Shown here: piece by piece, positions 18,425 through 25,862 of the stretch | Layout of the letters: each line of letters opens with the position of its first letter | How positions within the stretch are numbered: the stretch's first letter is position 1 | Assembly (NCBI GenBank): GCA_964542645.1 | Contig: CAZIUG010000015.1 | Coordinates: 62,001 to 126,000, forward strand | DNA length: 64,000 nt | Direction: 5' to 3' | DNA from: Moanibacter sp964542645 | Lineage (GTDB): Bacteria > Verrucomicrobiota > Verrucomicrobiia > Opitutales > UBA2987 | The notes under the pieces: model-generated | What the model saw: the letters and a program-made list of their open reading frames with translations, nothing else | What the model was told of the DNA's origin: nothing | Databases searched by the model: none | Made by a program: the position numbers and the translations under genes

Positions 18425-19246
18425 ATGGGTGACGATGTAAAAGTAACATTTCCTCAATGGTTTTTAGCGGCAACTGCTTTACTCAGCTTACTGGTTCACG
18501 GGTGCACGTCGTCAGATCAAGAATCGAGTCTAGAACAAGTTGACATCTCAATCTTTGCTGCTGCCAGTCTGAGAGACGTGCTTCTAGAACTAGGATCACA
18601 ATTTCGAAAGGAGCACCCTAATATTAATTTAATCTTTAATTTTGCCGGCTCTAACGTACTCGCTCTCCAGATTCTTGCCGCACCTAAAGCTGATTTATTT
18701 ATTAGTGCCGACGAAGACTGGATGGATCGGGTTACAGAAGAAGGGGAAACCCTTCCCCAATCGAGGGTCTCCCTAATTTCTAACAGGCTCCTTGTTATAT
18801 CCAACTCTCAAAGCAACTGGGAAATTCTCAATCCAACCGACCTCTGCCATCTTGAATTCCAGTATTTATCGATCGCTGATCCCGAAGCTGTTCCGGCTGG
18901 CCGCTATGCTAAATCTTGGCTAAATGAGATCGGTTGTCCCGAAAACAGCCTTTGGGAAGTCATCCAGGAAAAGGTAGCTGCAGCGATGGATGTGCGGGCT
19001 GCCCTAAAGCTCGTTAAATCGGATCGATCCATTATCGGAATTGTTTACCAATCTGATGTGCAGGTTACAAAAGGGATAAGAGTTCTCCATGAAGTTGGTC
19101 CAACAAACGGTCCTTACATTAGTTACTCAATGGCTATTCTATCCGATAGTCGAGAGCAGGAAGCAACTCGTATTCTGTATGAATTCCTACTCGAACAAAA
19201 TACAACTCGGGTATTCAGCCGTTACGGATTCATCAGCAAATCCTGA
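18425..19246 (+). CDS. modA: Molybdate-binding lipoprotein of ABC importer
   Basis: Periplasmic molybdate/tungstate-binding protein. The frame extends up to 18368, but the ATG at 18425 gives a proper lipoprotein signal: hydrophobic FLAATALLSLLV followed by lipobox HGC. The mature part has the ModA pattern ISIFAAASLRDVLLELGSQF (anion-binding Ser), FNFAGSNVLALQILAAPKAD, FISADEDWMDRV and IADPEAVPAGRYAKSWL. It is followed by modB after 30 nt, and modBC overlap. It probably supplies molybdenum for enzymes such as the hydroxylase at 25863. Confidence 0.93.
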   Translation: MGDDVKVTFPQWFLAATALLSLLVHGCTSSDQESSLEQVDISIFAAASLRDVLLELGSQFRKEHPNINLIFNFAGSNVLALQILAAPKADLFISADEDWMDRVTEEGETLPQSRVSLISNRLLVISNSQSNWEILNPTDLCHLEFQYLSIADPEAVPAGRYAKSWLNEIGCPENSLWEVIQEKVAAAMDVRAALKLVKSDRSIIGIVYQSDVQVTKGIRVLHEVGPTNGPYISYSMAILSDSREQEATRILYEFLLEQNTTRVFSRYGFISKS

Positions 19247-19276
19247 AAACAAAATAAAGACGAACCGGTTACGGAC

Positions 19277-19942
19277 ATGACCCTTTCGATTTTAACTCTC
19301 ACCATCAAGTGTGCTACATTGACAATGCTTGTCATAATAATCCCGGGGACATTGCTAGCATATCTTCTGGCACGATATGAATTCTTAGGGAAAAACTTAC
19401 TATCCACTCTTTCCAATCTTCCTCTTGTACTCCCACCTACAGCCATCGGCTACCTTCTACTCCAAGCATTCGCCTCCGAGGGAGTCTTGGGAACGAAAGT
19501 CATTGGGATTGATCTTGATGTGATTTTGACTTGGAAAGGTGTTGTCATCGCCTGTTCCGTTATGACTTTTCCGCTTTTCGTTCGAACTGCTCGCGTCTCT
19601 TTTGAGTCTGTCAACCCTCGTCTCGAGCTAATGGCCAGGACACTGGGATACGGCCCAGTTCGAGTTTTTTTATCCTACACTTTACCATTAGCATTTCGAG
19701 GACTAGCTGCCGCTTTAATTCTCGGCTTCACCCGTGCATTAGGCGAATTTGGAGCCACCGTAACACTCGCCGGGAACATCCCAGGAAAGACACAAACCAT
19801 TGCCTCAGCAATTTTTTCAGCCCAACAGGCAGGAAACGAGAGTGAGGCTAATACACTTCTCTTCGTTGCCCTGGGTTTTGGATTTTTTGCCATTTTCGTT
19901 TCCGAACATCTTTCACGAAATCGTACACCTTCTGTGAGATGA
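19277..19942 (+). CDS. modB: Molybdate ABC transporter permease
   Basis: 221 aa with five or six hydrophobic helices and the binding-protein-dependent transport signature ALGEFGATVTLAGNIPGKTQT (EAA-type loop plus the ModB-specific GNIPGKTQT). It begins LTIKCATLTMLVIIIPGTLLAY and includes LPLVLPPTAIGYLLL, a ModB hallmark. The stop overlaps the modC start by 4 nt. It forms the membrane channel with ModC as ATPase. Confidence 0.94.
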   Translation: MTLSILTLTIKCATLTMLVIIIPGTLLAYLLARYEFLGKNLLSTLSNLPLVLPPTAIGYLLLQAFASEGVLGTKVIGIDLDVILTWKGVVIACSVMTFPLFVRTARVSFESVNPRLELMARTLGYGPVRVFLSYTLPLAFRGLAAALILGFTRALGEFGATVTLAGNIPGKTQTIASAIFSAQQAGNESEANTLLFVALGFGFFAIFVSEHLSRNRTPSVR

Positions 19943-21045
19943 AGCATTTTAAGTCGCTCCAGGTTGACCTTTCTTTACCTCTAGATCTCTTTACATTGAG
20001 AGCATCTTTCACTACTTTTAAGAAAGTCACAGGCATCTTTGGCATCTCCGGCTCCGGGAAATCAACCTTACTCGAGTCTGTTGCAGGTTTACGGAGGAAG
20101 GCTAGTGGAAGAATTCGTTTTGGAAAAGAAATTTGGCAGAATTCTTCAACAGGCCTCTTCGTAAAACCAGAAAACCGGGGAATCGGATATGTGCCCCAAG
20201 ACAGTCTCCTTTTCCCGCATATGGATGTTGAGACCAATCTTTCGGCAGGAGCTTCCAGAGCACGACGCAACGGCAATCACTGGGGAGAAACGCATGATAC
20301 CGTCCTTAAGGTTCTTCATCTCTCTCCTCTCCTAAAGAGAAAAGTTAACTCTCTTTCAGGTGGTGAGATTCAGCGAGTCGCTCTGGGACGCGCCCTTTGT
20401 TCAGGCCCGCAGATGCTCCTCCTCGATGAACCTCTCGCTTCCCTTGATCTTGAGCTTCGTTATCAAATTCTGCCCTTTCTCCAGAAAATTTGTGAACAAT
20501 TTCAACTACCGATTCTAATGGTTTCGCATGACCCGATCGAAGTGCAAGCGCTCTGCGATGATCTTATTGTGCTCCGTAAAGGCAAAGTCATCGCAAGGGG
20601 TAATCCGAGGAGTGTTCTAACAAAGCCTGAGATCTTTCCAATGGCTCAGAATGAAGGCTTTCAGAATATATTCAAAGGGCGAATTGAGAAACTCTACAGC
20701 GAGACGGCCACTATTCGGCTAGGAGAAATGGACAGTAGCGTCGCACTTATTACCCCTCCAGCAAGAGGGCAGATTGGAGACCCGCTTATCGTCCGTATTT
20801 CTTCTAATGATATAATGGTGGCCACCACTAAACCTACAAATCTATCCGCTCGTAATGTTATTCCTGCCGTTGTCGAAGGAATTCAGACAATTCGTAATGC
20901 AAGGATCATATCCGCTCGAATGGCCGAAAATATTTCCCCTGTAATAGTTGAGCTGACGACCGATGCAATTGAGAAACTTAAAATCTGTGTCGGTTTCCAA
21001 ATCTTTCTTATAATCAAAACAACTTCGTTTTCACTTTACCAATAA
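19939..21045 (+). CDS. modC: Molybdate ABC transporter ATP-binding protein
   Basis: 368 aa. The ATPase domain has Walker A GISGSGKST, Q-loop region GYVPQDSLLFPHM, signature LSGGEIQRVALGRAL, Walker B MLLLDEPLASLD and H-loop MVSHDP. The C-terminal third (from about residue 290) is a TOBE/molybdopterin-binding-like domain (LSARNVIPAVVEGIQT...VVELTTDAIEKL) typical of ModC, which may sense molybdate. It is the last gene of modABC; tRNA-Arg lies 60 nt downstream on the opposite strand. Confidence 0.94.
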   Translation: MKHFKSLQVDLSLPLDLFTLRASFTTFKKVTGIFGISGSGKSTLLESVAGLRRKASGRIRFGKEIWQNSSTGLFVKPENRGIGYVPQDSLLFPHMDVETNLSAGASRARRNGNHWGETHDTVLKVLHLSPLLKRKVNSLSGGEIQRVALGRALCSGPQMLLLDEPLASLDLELRYQILPFLQKICEQFQLPILMVSHDPIEVQALCDDLIVLRKGKVIARGNPRSVLTKPEIFPMAQNEGFQNIFKGRIEKLYSETATIRLGEMDSSVALITPPARGQIGDPLIVRISSNDIMVATTKPTNLSARNVIPAVVEGIQTIRNARIISARMAENISPVIVELTTDAIEKLKICVGFQIFLIIKTTSFSLYQ

Positions 21046-21104
21046 GAAGGAATCTCTTGGCACTTGGATAGCGCATCATTAATGCAATACCCCCATGGAT
21101 TTCT

Positions 21105-21178
21105 CACGGGAGCTGGGATTCGAACCCAGGACCTACGGTTTAGAAGACCGTTGCTCTGTCCAGCTGAGCTACTCCCGC
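21105..21178 (-). tRNA. tRNA-Arg (anticodon UCU)
   Basis: A 74-nt cloverleaf reads on the minus strand: acceptor GCGGGAG with CTCCCGT, D-arm GCTC/GAGC, anticodon stem ACGGT/ACCGT with loop CTTCTAA giving anticodon UCU (codon AGA), a 5-nt variable loop, and T-arm CTGGG-TTCGAAT-CCCAG. The discriminator is G; no CCA is encoded. The first acceptor pair is G1.U72, a small oddity. Confidence 0.95.
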
Positions 21179-21272
21179 CGAGATTTGGATCGCACAATCT
21201 AGTCGATGCAAAGGAGATGGGAAGTTTATTCTACTAGAACCTGCTAAAGACAAGCAGAGCTCGTTCTAAAAC

Positions 21273-22016
21273 TTAATCCAAAACCACCTCGATCTTCATT
21301 TGCGTCTTCTTGGGAAAAACTATAGTTAAAACAAAGGAATCCAAAACCCAACTTTGGAATCGGTATTGTCCAAAGTTTCGAAATTTTCCAAGAAAGCAGG
21401 ATTCAGTCTGCTCCAGTTCACAGATAGCATACCCTTCAAACGGATTCATCATTCCACACCGCACAACTTTTGACAACGCCTCCTTAGCCGTCCAAATTAC
21501 CGTAGAACAGTAAGTTTGGTTAAGTTTCCATTTTTCTGCTAATTGCAGTTCTTCCTCCAAAATTTGACTCTTCATAACATTGACTTTTGAGTCCACCGCC
21601 ATCTCCAGATCAATACCCATCGGGTGATCCTCGGGATAAGAAAGAGCGCAAGCATATGAATTCGTGTGACTGATGCTCACTCCCGCATGTTCTCTAGAAA
21701 GATATCTTACTACCGGCTGGGTAAAAACTCCCGTCCCGATCTCAATTTCGGTCAAATCCAATTCATTTAACTGTTTGGATAGTGCCTTTTTCCCTGCGTA
21801 ACGCCCCAGCATATATGTGCGACGACGTTTATCAAATTTTAAGGCTTTAAAATAGCTTAACTCGTTAGGATGAAGGATTGTTCCACATTTCATCTCTAAA
21901 TCCAAGAATTGCAACTCATGGGCACAGGCCAAATAACCCCGTCGCACACTATTTTCACGAAAAAGAGTAATAGCCCAAATCCGTGAATTAAAAAAATCCT
22001 TTGAATCGAATTCCAT
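21273..22016 (-). CDS. 4'-Phosphopantetheinyl transferase, Sfp type
   Basis: 247 aa. It transfers phosphopantetheine from CoA to carrier proteins. Superfamily signatures: GVSISHTNSYACAL, the Mg-binding PMGIDLEM (GxDxE) and WTAKEALSKVV (WxxKEAxxK) about 50 residues later. There is no AcpS, fatty-acid or polyketide gene next to it, so it may be the general holo-ACP synthase of the cell or serve a distant secondary-metabolite cluster. It is divergent from the Gfo/Idh/MocA gene. Confidence 0.87.
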   Translation of the reverse strand: MEFDSKDFFNSRIWAITLFRENSVRRGYLACAHELQFLDLEMKCGTILHPNELSYFKALKFDKRRRTYMLGRYAGKKALSKQLNELDLTEIEIGTGVFTQPVVRYLSREHAGVSISHTNSYACALSYPEDHPMGIDLEMAVDSKVNVMKSQILEEELQLAEKWKLNQTYCSTVIWTAKEALSKVVRCGMMNPFEGYAICELEQTESCFLGKFRNFGQYRFQSWVLDSFVLTIVFPKKTQMKIEVVLD

Positions 22017-22070
22017 ATAAAAAATATCCTTGTTAGTACCGTTATCTCAATCAATCACAGGATCAGACAA

Positions 22071-22119
22071 CCACAAAAAAGTCTAAGAATTATTTAACCC
22101 AATTTAGATTCTTTTGTGG
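22071..22119. promoter_or_regulatory. Long imperfect hairpin in divergent PPTase/oxidoreductase spacer
   Basis: Two 16-nt arms, 22071-22086 (CCACAAAAAAGTCTAA) and 22104-22119 (TTAGATTCTTTTGTGG), pair at 14 of 16 positions around a 17-nt loop. This is longer than most chance repeats. It could be an operator, a leader structure, or a terminator isolating the divergent transcripts; the stem is AT-rich. Confidence 0.4.
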
Positions 22120-22262
22120 AGCAATTCCCATTCGTTCAACAGGTCTAACGGCAGAGGAAAGACCAAAACCCTTCCTAATTTTAACAACAAAAATAGCTCT
22201 GCAATCCAGGGCTCATTACTATCTTTAGTTGACCAATAAAAATCTATCTGCCTATTGAAATA

Positions 22263-23237
22263 ATGTCTAAAATTAGAGTTGGACTGGTCGGGTCGGGTGG
22301 AATGGCCTGGAGGCGGGCACGTAATTTCCAAGAAATACCCTATTCTAAGGTAACGTCGATCGCTGCGAGAAATCCAGAGACTGGTAGGGCACTTGCAAAT
22401 GAGATGAAATGCCATCTACATTCTGATTGGCGGAGCCTAATCGAGGGTGAAGAGATCGATGCAGTGGTTATATGCACGCACAATGCTCTTCATGGAGAAA
22501 TCGTGACAAAAGCTCTGGAGAATAATATACACGTGTTTACAGAGTACCCAATCGCCCGATACCAGAACGAAATCAAAAAAATCAGGCAGTTAACGAAGAA
22601 ATCTTCTCCGATTCTTAGAGCAGCGCATTCGGAAACCGTTTCACTCGAACACCAAGCCCTTAGAGAACAAATCGAAGGGATGGGAGAACTGATTGCATCG
22701 AATTTCCTTCGACTTACCCCAGGTCGTGGAACACGACCGGAAGTGCTATTTAATCTTAAACTTTCAGGACCTCCTGCGCTATTTTTTATCTACCACGTCT
22801 ATCCTATGATTGATCTTTTCGGTCCAGCTATTTGGGTTGAATCTCACGCGAACTACAGGAACCTCCGAAAAAACGGAAGTTATGACTCCTTTTTCAACAC
22901 GCTGACGGTGGGATTTGCCGAGGCGGGTATCGCTCAATGGACCTGGGCTGGCGGTATCGAAATCAGATCGGCACAGCAATTTGAGCATATCGTCCTCTCA
23001 AATGGCACATTGACTTACGAAAGTGAAAATTGGACGGTTTCAAATCGAGAGACCGTAAAACATTTAAAAACTCCGTCTATCGAGAATCAAACTCTTGAAA
23101 CCCAATTTGTAAGGGGAATTCTAGAAGAAGATAAGTTCTGGCGCAAGGATCTTGAAACCGCACTCCACACCACGGAAATTGGAATCGCCGCAGAAGAGTC
23201 TGCAGCTAAAGAATCACGTTTGTTTCTATCATTGTAA
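22263..23237 (+). CDS. Gfo/Idh/MocA-family oxidoreductase
   Basis: 324 aa. The N-terminal Rossmann fold (VGLVGSGGMAWRRARNF) is followed by the family's central segment VVICTHNALHGEIV and the Gfo/Idh/MocA C-terminal domain. Members oxidise or reduce sugars and cyclitols with NAD(P). The usual catalytic EKP motif is replaced by EYP (TEYPIA), so the lysine is missing and catalysis may differ. It is first of a co-oriented run with PhyH (23393) and the ANKH-like gene (24357), with gaps of 155 and 52 nt. Confidence 0.83.
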   Translation: MSKIRVGLVGSGGMAWRRARNFQEIPYSKVTSIAARNPETGRALANEMKCHLHSDWRSLIEGEEIDAVVICTHNALHGEIVTKALENNIHVFTEYPIARYQNEIKKIRQLTKKSSPILRAAHSETVSLEHQALREQIEGMGELIASNFLRLTPGRGTRPEVLFNLKLSGPPALFFIYHVYPMIDLFGPAIWVESHANYRNLRKNGSYDSFFNTLTVGFAEAGIAQWTWAGGIEIRSAQQFEHIVLSNGTLTYESENWTVSNRETVKHLKTPSIENQTLETQFVRGILEEDKFWRKDLETALHTTEIGIAAEESAAKESRLFLSL

Positions 23238-23392
23238 GAATACCTTTAAATCCCTCCAACATTATCCTCGTACTAAGATACCCAATCGAGTTTTTGAGAG
23301 TACTAAATTCTTTTGATCTTCACTTTTAGTATTCTTATAATTTCTTTACTCTGTAAAAAGTTAGATTATATTTTAGGACAATTCTAGGAAAA

Positions 23393-24304
23393 ATGAAATA
23401 CACTCAAGCTGCTGCCGTCCCTATCGAAAAATCTTTGCTGAGTAAGGCTGAGATAGACTGCTACGCCGAAAATGGCTACTTGGCCGTTTCTAGTGTCCTG
23501 ACTGGATCAGAACTCAAAGAACTACAAAGAGTGACCGATGAGTTTATCGATAAGTCGCGAGAGATAAAAGAAAGTGACGATGTCTTTGATCTGGAACCCT
23601 CTCATAATTTCGCCAGTCCCCGTTTGCGTCGGCTTAAGAGTCCGTCCAAAGCGCATCCGGTTTTCAGGAAAACAATGAGCCATACCCGAATTCTCGATAT
23701 CGTTTCCCAACTCATCGGCCCCGATATTTATACAAATGGCGACAAAATGAACATGAAGCTTCCTCAAGTAGGGAGCCCTGTCGAATGGCACCAGGATTGG
23801 GCATTCTATCCCCATACAAACGACGATCTCTTGGCAGTTGGGGTCTGCCTTGATGATTCCAACCAAGAAAACGGTTGCCTCATGGTGGTTCCAGGTTCCC
23901 ACCGGGGGCCTACTCTTGATCACCATCAAGACGGACATTTCGTTGGTGCTGTAACCGACAGAAATTTTGACCCCGCAGCAGCAGTTCCAATAGAACTTGA
24001 AGCGGGTGATATTTCCATTCACCATGTCCGCGCTCTGCATGGCTCATTGCCTAATAAATCGGATAAAGCCCGACGCCTTTTCCTTATTCAGTATGCAGCT
24101 CTTGATGCTTGGCCACTTCAACCTCCACTGTACATGGGAGCCAACTTTCACGAATTTGATAATTACGTTCTTCGCGGGACACCTAATTTTCAACCTAGAA
24201 TGGCTGACGTTCCGGTTCGACTACCTCTTCCTCCTGCCAAGCGGCGGGGTTCTATTTACGAAACCCAGCTGGAATTAAAGGAATCTACCTTCCAAAAATC
24301 CTAA
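23393..24304 (+). CDS. Phytanoyl-CoA dioxygenase (PhyH) family protein
   Basis: 303 aa, Fe(II)/2-oxoglutarate-dependent oxygenase fold. The metal triad is present: VEWHQDWAFYPH (HxD) and the distal His in IHHVRALHGSLPNKS, followed by an Arg-containing SDKARR segment for 2-oxoglutarate. GCLMVVPGSHRG is the PhyH core signature. Substrates in the family range from phytanoyl-CoA to phosphonates and small acids; none can be named here. It is clearly paralogous to the protein at 44060-44911 (same EWHQD, DD, ENGCL and PG-H order). It lies directly upstream of the ANKH-like gene. Confidence 0.87.
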   Translation: MKYTQAAAVPIEKSLLSKAEIDCYAENGYLAVSSVLTGSELKELQRVTDEFIDKSREIKESDDVFDLEPSHNFASPRLRRLKSPSKAHPVFRKTMSHTRILDIVSQLIGPDIYTNGDKMNMKLPQVGSPVEWHQDWAFYPHTNDDLLAVGVCLDDSNQENGCLMVVPGSHRGPTLDHHQDGHFVGAVTDRNFDPAAAVPIELEAGDISIHHVRALHGSLPNKSDKARRLFLIQYAALDAWPLQPPLYMGANFHEFDNYVLRGTPNFQPRMADVPVRLPLPPAKRRGSIYETQLELKESTFQKS

Positions 24305-24356
24305 GCCTTTGTGTTAGATTGGCCTGACACAAAACAGGGTAATCGGCTGTCCCCCT

Positions 24357-25652
24357 GTGCCATCCAATGTGAGGTCTTTCTGTTATCTGACTTACCTTCG
24401 GTTTCTCGTGCCTCTGGCGATAACCGTGTTTGCTTTTGATTTTCGCAGTCCGTTGGTCAACAGCGGAATGGCTCGTCTGCCCCAATCAAAGGAAACTTTA
24501 GCTGCCTTTGGATTGGCATGGACCTTAATGATTTTTCTCTTTCTTCCCCTACAACAGGTGAGTCATTTAGGACTGGTTCTAGCAAAGAACACCAAGGCCA
24601 AAAGAAAAATTCAGAAATTCGTCCTTCTGATATGTCTTTCGCTTTCTCTCGCTTCGACGTTCTTTGTTTTCACCCCTTTTGGAGCCTGGTATCTAGAGAA
24701 TCTCCATCAAGTAAATAATGAGATCGGACAGTCGGCTCGCTATGCACTTATGGCTCTCATCCCATTACCTCTAATTATCGGGATGACCAGCTACCACTCC
24801 GGTCTTCTCATGCGTGTTCACAGGACAGATTTAATAAGTTACGCCACTTTCGCCAATATCGGTTTAAGTCTTTTATCTGTCTACCTTTTCATCCAATTAG
24901 AATCCGTTCAGAGAAATCCAATTAGACTTCCCATCTATGTCATTTATGTGGGCTCGATAGCCGAATTGGTAGTTATCCTTATCGGTTATCTAAGAACCGC
25001 TCAGCCGTCTCTAAGAAAAATACCGGATTCATCTATTTCTTATTACCGCGCAGCCCGATTCTTTTTACCTCTTGCCACTGTCATGGCCCTCCAGGGGTTT
25101 AGTCGTCCAGTTATTAATCTATTCGTCTCTCGTGGGCATGATAGTGTTGCTGCGCTTGCAGCTATATCCGTGTCCTATTCCCTTGGAGGAATTCACTATG
25201 GCTGGATCAACAGTCTAAAGTCGCTTATTCCTGCATTTCCAGATACTAAAGATAGTCGGCGCAGAATCATGGGATTCTGTATTACCTGCGGAGTGAGCTC
25301 ATTCCTTTTGGCTTCAATTCTTTTTTTCACTCCGTTAAGAGACTATATCCTACTTAATCTCATTGCTGTCACCCCAGAAATTGCTGCGCTCTGTACCGTA
25401 CCCCTGATTTTGTCTGCATTTCTACCTCTCATTGCCCTATTTCGTACATATTACCATGGTGTTGCGATGGCCAAGCAACAAACGGTGCTCCTCGCTCCCA
25501 GCGGACCAACTCGTATAGCAGCAACCATCTTGATACTTGTCGCGCTTTCCCAAACGAACCTTCATGGAGCTACGATCGGTATCGCGGCACTTGTTGGTGG
25601 CTACATTTTCGAAACCATCGTTGTCGTTTGGCTCGTAGTCAAAAATACATGA
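24357..25652 (+). CDS. ANKH (progressive ankylosis)-like multipass transporter
   Basis: 431 aa from a GTG, about 10-12 hydrophobic helices, no signal peptide. From memory of human ANKH (MOP superfamily; exports PPi/ATP/citrate), several blocks correspond in order: LRFLVPLAITVFAFDF (14-29), QQVSHLGLVLA (66-76), FSRPVINLFVSR (248-259), YSLGGIHYGWINSLKSLIPAF (274-294, a pattern also in ANKH), LLAPSGPTRI (378-387) and HGATIGIAALVGGYIFET (403-420). This is much closer than generic Wzx/MATE flippases. The gene follows PhyH by 52 nt. Function in bacteria is unknown; export of an anionic metabolite is an inference. Confidence 0.72.
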   Translation: MPSNVRSFCYLTYLRFLVPLAITVFAFDFRSPLVNSGMARLPQSKETLAAFGLAWTLMIFLFLPLQQVSHLGLVLAKNTKAKRKIQKFVLLICLSLSLASTFFVFTPFGAWYLENLHQVNNEIGQSARYALMALIPLPLIIGMTSYHSGLLMRVHRTDLISYATFANIGLSLLSVYLFIQLESVQRNPIRLPIYVIYVGSIAELVVILIGYLRTAQPSLRKIPDSSISYYRAARFFLPLATVMALQGFSRPVINLFVSRGHDSVAALAAISVSYSLGGIHYGWINSLKSLIPAFPDTKDSRRRIMGFCITCGVSSFLLASILFFTPLRDYILLNLIAVTPEIAALCTVPLILSAFLPLIALFRTYYHGVAMAKQQTVLLAPSGPTRIAATILILVALSQTNLHGATIGIAALVGGYIFETIVVVWLVVKNT

Positions 25653-25862
25653 CGAATGTAACCAAACAAGGAGACCCCTCTGAGAAAAGTCTTAAATGCA
25701 TTATGAATAGGAAAAAACGCAAACTGTATTAACTGACGAAGGTAATCCTACTCTATATCTTCTATAGTCGAATCAGAAGATTGGTTTCACTTATGCTTGG
25801 CAAGACAGGGTGGATTTCTATTGTGTAGCTAGGCTATTTAATTCTGAAGACTGTCTGAAATT

